This document shows positions 1 to 13,800 of a stretch of 64,000 nt of DNA, in pieces. The position numbers and the translations under genes were made by a program. The notes beneath the pieces were generated by a model. That model did no database searches, was not told the DNA's origin, and saw only the letters and a program-made list of their open reading frames with translations. Each line of letters opens with the position of its first letter. Within the stretch, counting starts at the first letter, position 1. Source of the DNA: Mesaphorura yosii (lineage: Eukaryota > Arthropoda > Collembola > Poduromorpha > Tullbergiidae); contig WIXG01000017.1 in NCBI GenBank assembly GCA_009869945.1, positions 394,517-458,516 of the forward strand, given 5' to 3'.

Positions 1-3000
1 TTCACAGATGACAAAGATCTTGCTTCACGCATTTGCGTTTGCATTTGCATTTGTATTGAACGACGGACGCGAACGACGGGTTATTAAGAACGCATAAAAT
101 AAAGTCTATAAAATGTATGCTGGGCTGGCTGAAATACTTTAAAATGTAAATAAAATAATAGTACAATGTATACTATGCTTTATGTGCTAGCGTAAAGTAT
201 TTGAAAGTTTGTTTCTTCACGAAGCTGAAGAATAATAATAAAAAGAGAGCTCCAGGGTGGAATAGCCCAAGAAGGACACATGGAGAGATCAAATCCACAT
301 TCACTTCCAAGCCTATAGCGTACAATAACAATAACGTAAGACTCCAATGCATGCGATGCAATGCAATGCACGTGAACGCAGTGAATAAATAAAAGTTGAA
401 TAAGAATAAGAAATATTAATAAAAATATGCACTGCATTCGTGGCTGTCTCTGCCCGTCAAGACTTCACATGTGCGTCTGAGAACAAGTCCCATTCATATT
501 CATAGCTTTGGCCTCAGAACAAGAACAAGAATCAATTTGTTCTTAGAAAAGTTAAATGCAGAATGCATACGCATCTCGAGCTCTTGGCGCTCTCAAATTA
601 TATTTTGTCAAATTGGATTCAATTATCCGCATGAATCATGAATATGTATAACGGCACAGATTTAAATACTCTTGTGCTTGCTTGGTGCAAAAAAGTCTAA
701 ACACTAAATACTAAATGGGTTTTTATGAGCCCACAATGCAAGCCAACAATATCGCACTGCACTGTTCAGGTAATGAAAGCCAAGATAGGCACAAAAATAA
801 AAATAAGAATTTACATTGTTCAGATCATTTCAATCTTCTTAAACTTTTCTGCTCACAGATCATTCTTCTATCTTCTTTCTGCTGCAGTACAATAATCGCC
901 TGGGATGCTGTCTGGTGAAGAAGAACAATGACTCTTGCACTTTTTTCACACCAAGTCAGAAAATATTATGCCAACTCATACTCAACTCACGCACAGACAC
1001 AACAAGCACAGCCAACACATAGACGAAGATGAGAAACGGGCTCGTTTAATAATCTTCTTCGCTGTTTGTACTCAATCAGAATTTAAAATTATTACGTACG
1101 CATACGAGGACGAATCTTGCTGCACTGCACGTATTATTATCATCATTACGATTGCAACATGCTCACGTTTGGCTCACATCATCATCGTTGACATTCATTT
1201 GCATACGCGTCTGCGTTTGCACGCAGCAGCACCGAAACAAACTCGCACAAAGTAAACAACGAATTATTCTGTGGCCAAGACCAAAGATCAAATCAGGCGG
1301 GGGTTTAATTGGAAATTCTTGCGCCGTGTCTCTTCGCTCTGCAATGTCACGCCAGTGATTTGTGAACGAGAAGACGTAAGTCGTAATTCGAAGAACGTCC
1401 CAAATAATTCGATGTACTCGCACTCGCACTGGCAATGACAGTGGCAATTAACATGCATCAAGAATTCACGTTACACGTCCACATCATAAATTCTCATTCT
1501 CGGAGAAAAACAAAGCCAAGAGCAGAGACGCTGACGCTTCTCCAGTCGATCAGCTCCTGGGATCTCACATCACTTGTAACTCGCTCTTTCACGTTTAAAT
1601 ATAACACAACCGCAAAAATGCCGAACACACGATACACGTTTTCTGTGCGTCAAGAAGTTTCTCAGTCGCTCAAGAGCTAAATGAGTGACTTTTTCCACGA
1701 TGTGTTGCGAGTACAAAAGATAAAAATCCAAAATTGTATTCTCGACTCGTGAAGTGTCTTCACACCAGACCAAATCCACTTAAAAGCACTAATGAGCTTC
1801 AGACTGAGACTCACGGGCACAAACACGCATGCACGCACGTACGGACGTTGTTCTCGTCAACTGCAGCGAGAAAAGTGTACTGAATACTCAATCCACTGAA
1901 AACATTCGTCGTGGGGCGAAATTATTTTTCGATTTCGAGTCTCTCGACAGACGAGCAACTGCAACAGTTACTGCAACAATGTATTCGTACTGCATTATTA
2001 TTACAGCCCTGCTTTGCTCTGCTTGGCTCTGTGCTGACTTGACTGGCTATACAAACACAGCACCTGTTCTACGGCTCACAACAAACCAGGCGAGTCCCTC
2101 AGTCAGTCTTCATCCCCTCGCTTGCTAATACAAATTCCCCCAGCACCAGTACAGAGAAATTACACCACCATTACCATCACTGGGCTGTTAAAAAGTATGT
2201 GAAATGTGGATTGTAGATGCCAAAGCAACCAGCCAGGCAACTAGCTGCATGCCATCATGTTCTTGGTGTCTGGTGTGTTGTTTCCATTGCCAAGACCGAG
2301 ACAGAGAGAATACAATGCGAGTTAAGGAGCCACAGCCACTGAAGACAGCAGCTACTAAATACAATGTTTTGAAATGGAAGTTCACCCCCGAGGAATGCGT
2401 GACGGAGTGCAAGCTTTCTTTTGTTGAGTTTTATACTTTCTTGGTTCTTGGCATTAGCTGGCCATGCATGAGTATGTTAAGGACACAGAATTCTCGGCAC
2501 TGTGCTATGCTGGGCAACAATACAATAGATTTATCGTGACTCAGGGAAAAAGGAAGCTCGTCGTCCAAGTCTCTGAGTCTGAGGCCAGACTTCTTTCTTG
2601 TAGAATTCATATTCGTATTCTAACTCGAATTCTCTCCCACATGATAAAGGAATATTTTATTTATTTATGATTCTTAATTCTTTGAGGTATCAAAACTCAA
2701 ATATCAAATGCGACGGTGAATGGCATGAATTCAATATTTTCATTTTCACGACTCGAGAAAAAGTGGAATTATAACGTATGGAATTAAAATATTAAATTAT
2801 TATGAGAAGAGAAGTAAAGATTGCATTGTGAGCAAAGTAAACAATCACTGTCTGACTGATCTGCTCCTTTTGCCTTAATTTCAAGATGATGAGATTTGGT
2901 TTACAAAAACAGAATCTTCAACCACTCAATTCACCAAATTGATGCCCCTGTAATGAATTTCTGATTTCGAACCCAAAAGTGGTATGGCACAGGAGAAAAG

Positions 3001-6000
3001 TGGCAAGTCACCATCGACCACTTATCCGAGAAGCCAAGTGAAGTGAAGACTTCAAGACTTTTGACTTGACCATCATAAATTTGAGAGATGAAGATGAGTT
3101 TGTTGTTCTCCTCAAGATTTCATCTCATCAAGTAAGTCACCGTCACGAAAACAATGAAACAGCCAACTTGCAAGTTGTTTCCAGAAACTTTGGCCAGCGA
3201 AGGCTCTCGAAATTCCGGAACAGGCACGGATTTAATGCTTTAATGTGTGAAAGCAGTGCCATGCCACGATTCAGAAGAAGAACCGAGAAGAATGCGTCCT
3301 CCGTCGAGCCACACCGAGCAAAGATGAGTAACAACGCTGGCGCTGAATTAAAACGTAGATTCTAATTGTTATTGATCAACTTTCCATGGTATGAACGTCG
3401 AACAGTGAACACTGAATACTGAACGCTAACGCTACTCGCTGCTTTTGTAGTAATAATCATATTATTATTAATAATAGGAACTTTGAATAATGATGAATAT
3501 GAATTTGAATCGTCGTATTAAAATCCAGTTTTTGCATTGCACTGCCACTGCCAGAACGCCAGAAGAGTCTCGTAGCGTCAGCGTATTCAACTTTGTTAAT
3601 CATTCTGGTCACTCTCCGCATTCAAATTATGTGCATCTGCATTGTTGCAGTGCAGCAGCGCTGCATTGTTGGAGACGACGACGAATAGAGATGGATTACT
3701 TTACATGGTCGGGATGACTGATACATGAAATGCGAGACAGGACAAGACAGCAGCAGCAGCGTTGCATAATTTCGAGTCGAGTCTAGCACTGGCTCTTGGA
3801 ATACTTTCGAGCAAATTACGAATATCAAAGCCAAAGTCAGTCTCATAACAATGTCGAAAACAAGTTTAGCTTATTTGAAAATTGAAACAGCTTCAATTCA
3901 ATTCAGCTTTCACAATGAAGCATAAGCAAAAGACCAAGTCCAAGACCCAGTTCTTTGAAAATAAAGATGAGGGTTAAAAATATTTGTAATGAAGCAGCAG
4001 CGGCGTAGCAGTTCAAGTCGTCAGTCTTTAGCTCGAATAAAATTATAGACATAAAAAGTGGTTCATCTTGCGCTCTGCTCTGCTCTGATCATGGAAATTT
4101 TAATTTTGGGTGTGCTTTCCCTTCATTTAGTGCGCGTAGTAATTTTCAACATCCTATTTCCATTTCCCTTCATCATCCCTCTGCCTATGCTTTGATAGTA
4201 GTCATTATTGAATCTTCTTCATCAGGCAGGCAGGGTCCTTTAGGGCATTACAGAAGTTGAAGCTCTCAGGAGCACGCAGGTAAAAGGTTACCACGATAAT
4301 AACAGCCGAGTTATGAATAATAATACACGTATGAATATGAATGATGATGATACATCGTCATCATCTATCGTCTTCCCTGCGCTGTGCTGTGCTGCGCTAT
4401 TTAAAGCCCTGTTCTGTGTCCAGGCATACAATACCATCAATTGCGCATTACCTCACATAATGATCCAGTCTCCGATTCTCTTCCATCTGCGTGTATGCGT
4501 GGAAAGGAAAATACATATTGCCTTGCCTGCCTTTAATTTTTCCGTGTCACTTTTTGTGCCCATCAAATTTTATGGCTATTTTCCTCACTTTGCAGGGTAA
4601 ATACAAGATTTAGCGCTTTCTGCCTGGTAAAGGCAAAGAGGAATCCATAAAACTTTGTCCTGAAGATCGTAGACCTGTCATTTGGGCAACAGCAAGCACA
4701 GAGCACGGGAAGGGCAACGACAAAGATTGCGACATCGCACCGAGTTGAAATGAAAAAGGTTCGAGACACGTTCGACATTCAACAATTCACCGCGTAACAT
4801 TTTTATTATTTGCTGTTGGCAGTTTCAGTTGGTTTGAAATAAAATGTGACGACGAACGAGAGAGCAGCGAGGCTCTTCGCTCTTGAGCGAACGTTCGTCG
4901 CTCGGCGAGTTTGGCTTCTGACTTTGAGTATCTCAAAATTGACCACGTACACGTACGCACTTTTGTCCCAGGTGTCTTTGGCTTTTCACTCGTCTCCAGC
5001 CCGGCAAGTATTTAGCAACATCCAGAAACCAACCGTTCGTTTCAACAAGGCAGAGCAGAAAGACACAAAACCTATTGCAGAGCAAATTACAGCCTATTTC
5101 CCGAAAGTCGTGAAGTGAACCTTTCATTTCGTCAATTTTCCAACAATAATTCCCATCTGCCTGCCATTAACTTCAAAAATGCGAGTGCTCACACTAGCAC
5201 GTCGCGGCGCATACGGAGAACATCTTCAAACATGTATCTTCTGCTTCTGCCTCCGTACTCGGAAATCATGGAACTTGACTCCAGCGACCGAACCACACTG
5301 CCACTGCGAGTCGAGAGATCCCACATTACATGACCGCATTCATTAACAGCAACGCAAGATGCAAGAACAAAACCGTATAAAAAATGTAACAGCAACGTAT
5401 TTTGTATGGCTTGAGCTCATTTCCTCTTTTCCGGACTCATTAACAACCCCAACCCAGCTAGGCCTGAGCGCCTGCACTTGTCCAAATGTTTTGGGATTCA
5501 TGGGAAAATTGAGAGCTCACATCCTCCAACAACGGAGCAACCAGCCCTAAATAATTATGATTACGACATGTCCCTCAAATCCAGCGTAAGCACATGTACC
5601 AGGATGCGAACGGCTCGAGTGTCAACGCAAAATCCTGCTACATGCCCGTAATAAAGTATTAAGTATTTATATTCCAAGTTTTCTCACAATTTTCCACGTC
5701 GTGGAAAAGAGATTTATCATTTTACGGCCTGCGCAGTGCAAATGTCAAGCCGACATATTTATGGAAGCCCTCTTTTGAATGGGATTCATCTCTTTTTAAA
5801 TACTGTAACGCAGGGTGCATCCAAGTCAAGTTTTGCTTTGGTTTTAAATATCATCATAATATTTTTACGAGCATTTCTCACTCGCTCGAGCATCTGGTTC
5901 ATGTCCAACTCGTAAATTATCTGCGTTATTAAGACAAGTTCTTGTCAATAGCTGCTATAAAAATTTCACGAGCGCCGGTGCCGGCAAGGCACGGCAAGTT

Positions 6001-9000
6001 TACAACCACCAAATATTTTGCTTGTTGCTTCTTCTTCCTTTATGACTTCGCTCGCTAATTCAGACCGAGCAAGGCAAAGGCAGTCTTGTATTTATTTGGG
6101 CCTCCGGTTCAAAGATCTCATTTCGGGCTGAGCCCGGATCGCTTGTCGCTTCATCATTTAATAGAAAATTATTACAATGCCCAATACAGTTTATTTTAAG
6201 AAAAGATGAGATTGCTCCCTGCTGAGAGTGTGTTTCAATTTTATGAATACTTGATGACCTTTCAAGATGATCTCATTTCAGTGCAGTGCTGTTGTGCTCT
6301 GCACGAACTAATTCATGAGAAACAACAGTAAAAGCCATTGCCTGGCAAAGCAAAATCCAAAGCTCAGGCCAGTCGAGTCAAAGTCAAATTAACGGGATTT
6401 CAATATGCAAATGCCTGCAATGTACTTGCCTTTGCTGTTATTGCCATTGTTGTTCTGTTACACTTTAATTTGTTGGGCTATTTGCCTTGTATGATTTATG
6501 ATACGATTTCTTATTGTGCTCTAGCTCGTTCACTCACTCAATGATAATTTAAAATATAAAATTTCTTTCGACGTTGCCTGCCATTGCCTTTCAGGCAGCA
6601 GCACACGGAACACAAAATATTATTGCACACAATAACTCACGCCGAAATTGTCATTCTCCGCTTCGACCGACTTCGACGCGCGATGCACCAGCTCCATGCA
6701 TGGCCTGAAAGGTTACGGCGGGTTATCACTAAATTGAATCAGTACATCACAACAGCATGGCAAGCCCACACGTCACGGGACGCATTGAGTTTTGAGTTTT
6801 GAGTATTGAGCATGACAAACTTTTATTATCATTGCATTTCATCTCCACTTTACTTTACACTTTACTCCTTCACGGGTGTGAATCTCAAATCATCCGCAGC
6901 AGAGCAAAGACGCATTTGGCATTTCTCAGGCCGCCGCACAATAATCATTGCCATTGCCGTGCCCGTGCCCATAAAATCTAATCATCATAAATGACACCGT
7001 TTAACTACCAAACAATTTGCCATTAAATTACTGCATGCGCACGTGGCGTGGCGTGGCGAAATAACTTTGGTCATAAAATTAGGATACGCGCTTGGAAGAT
7101 GTTCAACGCAGATTATAAACTATTTCTGCTATACGACTGTAAAAGGAAAAATCGACGACTCATCGCAGTCGCAGTCTTTCTCTGACTGAGGACCGAGCCA
7201 AGACCGAATGAATTGAGACCAAATGCCAATAATAACCGAGCCACAGTGGCATTTATTTACTTGCTCTCGAACTCGAACTCAAACTACTTTTACACGAACC
7301 ATGCGATTGCGATTGGCGATTGTGACAAGTGGAATCTAATCTGAGCCTCATCATCTCGACGTAAATGGTAAATCTCAACTTCTCAGCTTACCGACGGCAC
7401 TGACTCAGAGCGATGCGGTGTCGTGTTATTACGATTTCCCCACTTCAGTGATAATATTTTCTTCATCTCAGATCTCAGTTCAATCTTCTCCTGCGCCGTG
7501 TGCCGTGCTACATGCACCATTGGGAAATTGGGATCGAAATACTTCCTTCGTCTATCTACTCGACTTCTTCTCCCCCACCTTTTAGCTTTATCTGCACTCT
7601 TTATAGAAAAGAGTGAGAAAAACCAATCAACCACTTTGTCACTTCTTCCTTGTCATAATAATAGCGATGAGCAACAGCATCGAGCAGGGAGAAGGAAGAT
7701 GATGTGAAGATGCGACTCGACTGCGACTGGAGTCGAGTCGTCAAAGTCAATTCTTCAACCCCAAATTCAACATCAACATTTTCCAATCTCTGAGCAACAC
7801 ATTTTAACATTTTAAGGCTTCACACTACAATAAACTCTGCTTGCTTGCCTGACTGCCAACCAGTGCTTCTCAAGATTCTGACTTGATTTGTTCCCCGACA
7901 CCACCAACACGACAAAGTACGCACGGAACACTACGACTACAAAGAACCATTGTGTTTGACCGTCACGATGCATCGCCATCGCGGCATGCGGGGACGGGGA
8001 CAATGCCAGATAAAAAGAAGTCATTGTCATATTACATTACCGTCAGCCCTGCGCTCCGTGGCCTTTACATGTTTCAAAGTGACAAATTGAAGTATTAGAG
8101 GAAATGACACAATGAATTGCCGATTAGTTCATGTCTTCCCACCCGCCTTCAACGCTAGTCGAGAGTCTCGCACTTCGTCTCCGTCCGTCGTTGCGTTGCT
8201 TGCTGGGGTTCATCGGGTCGGTCGGGCTTGGAACTTGGACTTGGACTCAGATTCTGCTTTCTTCTTTCTGCTGCCTTTTCGCAAGCACAACGCACAAGAC
8301 AAATATTGAGCATCTCTAAACAAATGTTGGCTTGGCTGGCTGGTTCTTTTGAAGAAGTGGAAGTGGAAATGGGAGGACTCGCAGTCCGTAGATCTCCATT
8401 AACATTTTTAAGGATGAAATATTTCAGAGGTTTTCATTCATTGCTGCTGCACCACAATGCCTGCTCGCTTTTCGCCTGCTTGGCTGGCAAGACGCTGCGA
8501 TGATGAGACGATGAGAGGAAAGAAGCTGCAGCCAGCCGACTCAGCCGACGCGCCGACTGACTGACTTGACTTGCTAACTTCTTTTTGGGGTAAAAAGCCA
8601 AAAGCCAAAGTCAAAGCCAGAACCACTGAAATGTAACTTTGCTCGTCGTGGTGATGATGCATGACTCGTTAAAGTGCCTTGCCATTCGGTATTAATGGCC
8701 AGGCCACGCCACGTTCAAGCCCGGCGTTGGCATTATTGAACGGAAACCTTCGACAAAAGAATAAACCATGACTCTTAAATTGTGCGTATCCACAATCATC
8801 GACGGCGCGCGAGGAAATTGATCTCTTTCTTCGGGGAAGAAACAATTTTGAATGCGCAGGTATTTGGAGCCGAGCTCGAAGCAGTAAATCTTCCCCGCAG
8901 TAAGCTAAACTCATTTATTACAAAGTATCAGCTTCTAAATTCTCCACTTCCTTTTCCTTTCCTTTCCTCTTTATCCTTTTGGTCTGCGAGTATTTGCATT

Positions 9001-10541
9001 GTATTCAGCTTCGGGGCTCAGGCTGGCTTCGTTCGTATTCATACATCAAACAGTTTCCCTTTCAAAATATTAACACTCTGAAAATGAAAATTCGTCGAGG
9101 CGAATCTTCTCTTCTGAGGCGAGGCAAAATGAAGAAAAGCTCACTCACGTACGTACTACGTAGTTTAGTTTAGTCAAGCATAGTAAAGGAAAGATTAGCA
9201 AATAATGTAAATTGTTGGCTTAATCATAATCAAAATATTACATGACACAAAACCCCAAAGGGGACAAGTGCAAATCTAATCTTGGTTGATTCTAATTTAT
9301 AAGTTTAACGCATCTTCTTTCATATTCTCTGTTCTTAGGGCCATCGCCACCACCGCACCGTGTCGTAAATCTTAACTTTTACGCAACGTAAATTAACGCA
9401 CAGCTCGGCACAGTTTGGAGATAAGTCAAATTAACAAGATGCAAAGTTTTTTAATTGAATGGAAATCATGTCATCGCCTTCGCCTTCGCTGCCGTCATCG
9501 TCATCGCCTCAGATTTACGTCCGTGGTGACGAAAGTGAGTGCCTTGCCGCGCCGAGTGAATCTTCGACGGTAATTCTGCCTGACGCCTCTCCTCTTGGGA
9601 AACAATGCTTCGAGGTTCGATTCAGTAAGGCAGAGGCAATAATGCAATACGCATGCATAACTTAACAAGGCCACCCCACGCCGGGATTTGATTTGACGGC
9701 ACGTGAAGTAAAGAGAATGTAAATGAACTGTTGTGAAATGACTTACAAAATGAGTCTACTAAAGTCCTTGACTAATTAACGATTTTTCTTTATTTTAGTG
9801 GCGGCAGCAGCAGCAATGAAGTGTCCTGTCCCTGCCTTGTCTTTATGATGAATGTGGAATAATGAATGAGTATTCAATGTGAAGCTCCGCCAAGGCTCAA
9901 GACTCAAGACTTGCAAGCAAGAAGTATGACGGTACATTGTTGCCTTCGCCATTAGCCTTCTCTGTGATGTCGGACGGAGATGATGATCAATAATGGAAGA
10001 TGTTTACACTTCCTACAGGCCGAAAACTACGACTACGACTGGAACGATGAACCCACCAGCGTCTTCTTCTAATACACATCCATTTAGTAATTCATGTCTC
10101 GAGGAAATTAAAACATGCTTGGCTGAATATTTTCTCTCTGCCTGGATTTTTCTCATGCATATTCAGAAGAGCATGGCAAGAACGACAAAAGATTCTTCTT
10201 CTCTTCCTTCTTCTTCTACTTCTACATGTACACGCCTTCCTCGTCCTTTTCTAATTAGATTACCATCAACTTCACCTCCATTAAGAACTAAACCTCCATC
10301 ACCAAGCGAGACAAGACGAGCAAGGCATCAACATGGTCGTGTCGTGCGTGCACTCGCTACTCGCGTGAACGTTCGCGTTTCAGAATTTGACCTCTGACCA
10401 CAACATTTTGCAGTAAAACTGCCTCACATTACATGGGAATGCAAAAAATGGAAAAATCGCAGGCCAAGTCAAGTCAAACTTAAAATCTAATAAAATGTGT
10501 AATGCAAAATACAATCCAAAGTACGTAAAATCAACTGATCA

Positions 10542-10562
10542 CAGGCAGGCAAGCAGGCAGGC
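10542..10562. repeat. (AGGC)n interrupted microsatellite
   Basis: The core is AGGCAGGC followed by AAGC and AGGCAGGC. It belongs to the recurring AGGC/GCCT family seen across the left 47 kb. Confidence 0.8.
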
Positions 10563-10789
10563 TAAAACCACCCAACAACAAAACAACTTAAACATGAACT
10601 ATAAAAGATTAAAAAGTTTAGCTTTCGGGATTGTGAATGGTAAAAGACTGCAAAGTGCAAAAGCCAAGTGCTGAGGCTTGTACAGATTTTTACGATGTTC
10701 AAACTTCTCCTGCTTCCACTTGTACTTGTGTGGGACAACTTTTTCTCGCTAAACGCTAATCTAATAAAATATTATAATCAACCCACGCG

Positions 10790-10805
10790 CTGCCTGCCTG
10801 CCTGC
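10790..10805. repeat. (CTGC)4 microsatellite
   Basis: Four tandem CTGC units, the complement class of AGGC, only 230 bp from the AGGC tract at 10,542 and in the opposite orientation. Confidence 0.85.
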
Positions 10806-13800
10806 GGTTCTGTCACAGTCACCGTGTGGCATGGCGGCCGAATTTAAGACAATTTTGTCCCAGCAGCCAGCCAAACCATGTCTGCCAAATTAGAATAACT
10901 AATGAAGCTCAAATGAAGCCAGCATTCGTCCCGTTCCTTTTGTCTAGTCAAACTCGTATACTTTATTGTTGTCAGATTACAAGATGGCAGCAGCTAGGAG
11001 CGACGACGGTGGTCGGAAAATCAGCAAATGGCAAGTACACAATGCAAGACAAGGCAATAAAATTCGTGCACCTTTCCTGTAATCAGCTTCATTATTTCCG
11101 AAACTTTTTATTGACAAGAAATTCGAGTTGTAATGTCAATATAATTTTCATTTCCTTCCTTCGTCTTTCTGCTGCCTTCGCCGTCTGAATTCATAAATGG
11201 AAATGAATGCTTAAAAATGTGTTGTATAATTTACGAGGCTGAAATCAGCAGATTGTTTCCCATGCGCGCAAGCACCAACGCAAAAACGCAATGCCGATAC
11301 TGCATTATGGATGTAGTAGTCACGTCAAGAAATGTCGTAAACTGAGCCGGATCGTCTGCCAACACAATTCACATTTCATACTTTTGCAAAAACATTCATA
11401 AGGTGGAGTTGAACCGGCAACGAACAGCGAGGAACAGCAAAGAAACAAATACCAATAAAAGCGTGGTGCCATGTTACATTTTTTTTTGTGCGCGAAAATC
11501 GTCGTAATCGTAAAAGACGGCCGAGGAATTCTTAAGCCTGGCCTGAGCTAGCTTTTATGCGTTCTCGTACAAAGAAGGGGTTCGAAGTGGAGGATATCAA
11601 TGGAGAAATTCAAGAATTACGACACGACATGTGAGCACACATTAAATTTACTGTTTACTATTTACATTTGCAATTTTGCCTCTCGCACAAATTGCTCGGC
11701 GGCGGCAGATGGGATAATGAAATATTAAGGCGCATAATCTCCAAGTGCTCAGTGACCATGTGCGTTACATTTGCTCAATCGTTTTCGCAGCGCAGTGCAA
11801 TGCAGTCGACTGCTCGTTCACTTTGAAGGATTCAAGGCCCAATTTCACAAAACATATTTTCAAACTGGCAACATAATTCTTAACGTCTGTTGGATTATGG
11901 CCGGTCATAAAATTAAAGAGGATTTTCACCTTTTTTCGTGTTGACACCAAGTTTCAGCACAGACAAAATATGAGCATGTTGTTCACGATAATATTTATTA
12001 CATCAAGCAGTGCAGGGCACGAAACACAATGAAACGCACCTGAGCGCCGAATTCCAATGCCTGTTTATAAATTCCCAAAGGAATCACAGCGAGTCGTAAA
12101 CATCTCAAATATTTCGGGCCCTGACACGGGCTCATAACTCGCAACTCGCAATTCCTGTTGTGCTATTTACTTTTGGAATTGGCAATTAAATGGCCATGGC
12201 CTGCCTGCCTGGGCTCGTTGACTGCTGACCAAATTGGAATTAATAAAATATGGACGACACGCCACGCCAAGCCAGGCAAGCTGTGGAGGGCGCGAGTGCG
12301 AGATAAAATCACATCAAAATTATGTAATTTTTTATCCGTCGTAAGGATTTTGTACGTACAAAGTGAATGATTTGCTAATAATCACTTTCCTTCGTTACTC
12401 GATTGCTCCAAGTACGTTCGGAGATTAGCGCTCTATAATTTTATGTAAATTTGTCGGCAGTTTACCTATTTTAGCGGTGTTAATGGCAAAAGTCAAAGCA
12501 GAAGCCAAATCGACTTGTGAACGTAAACAGATTGTAAGGAGAAGCGTTTAATAATAATCTTAATCATAAATTCTATTCTCCTTCGTTTCTCCTTTTGCGC
12601 CGCACCGAGCCGAGACCGGGTCATCATGGCCAAGAATACCAAAGAGCGATGCAAGAGCAACTTTTTTATTCAGTACAGAATTACACGGCGAGTATCCGTC
12701 CAAAGGAACCGAAAAGTTTAAATGAATTATTATTGCCTTTTGTGTACAAATACAGACAACGCGCACACAAGACGTTAATATACAAATTTTGACATTGCAA
12801 CCAGCTAAAACGAACTCAAGTTGTCTTGGTAGCCACAGGCCACATTCATTAATATGTTTTGGAGTAGTTGCTGCTTGCTTGGCACTGTCAAAGCCACAGC
12901 CACAGTCAAATCCACGCGATACCGCACTGAGCACTGTTCTGACACATTTAATAATTTCGTACCTACACCATCGCGTTGTTCGCCGTTTCTGTTCATTGTT
13001 GCAGCTCCACATTATTTATTACCGAACAAATACTCGCATTGCATTGTTGGCCTGCGCTGTGCTGTGTATCTGCCCATGCGTCCTGAATAAACGCATAAAG
13101 GCATAATATTCATTAGGACAATGTTCAATGTTCGGGTTACGCAACAATGCACCTCGCGTAAGCTAGGTATTTACATGCATGGATGGACAGAACAGGACGA
13201 ATGACGACCAAACAAGGTTGACGGGCTGGCTGTGTTGTAATAATTCGATTGAGATCGAAGCTCAGCCGGTGCAGTGCACTGCCATGCATTGCAATGAGTA
13301 ATGATGGTAATGAATTCATGAAATGAAATCCAACCCAGCCTAAAGCGACAATCATAACAATTGTCCCTGTTTGCAGTTTGCTCACTCGACGCAGCGATCA
13401 AGCCGACGCACGTCCGTCTGTCTATCCATCAGTATTCAGCTGCTCGCAGCACTAATCACTACGTGCCATAGTCATTGTGTAATCAGTATTTAATAAGCCG
13501 CACCATATAATTAGAGCTGGTGCAAATTAACGAGTGAAGACTCGCGTCTGTGGCTGGCTTTGCTTTGCTTGGCGATGGCCTACTCTCAATTCACTTGACT
13601 TCAATGCTAAAAGTAAAAGTGAATGGGGAGGCAAATGATGAGTAGATGAGTACGTGTAATTCTGTAATTACTCGACGGGTTGGACTGCCAAACTAAAATT
13701 ATGCGAAACGGAGCGTCTTCGGCATCTTCAAAGAAGAAACTGGCAGCTCAGCCGCCCTCGCCTTCGATGCTTTCTCCGTTACCGAAGAATATGAGGGAAC

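Noticed and set aside
9993-10397. 134-codon plus-strand Ser/Thr/Pro-rich frame
   Set aside because: Composition follows TCT/ACT simple sequence; no signal peptide, domain or promoter context.
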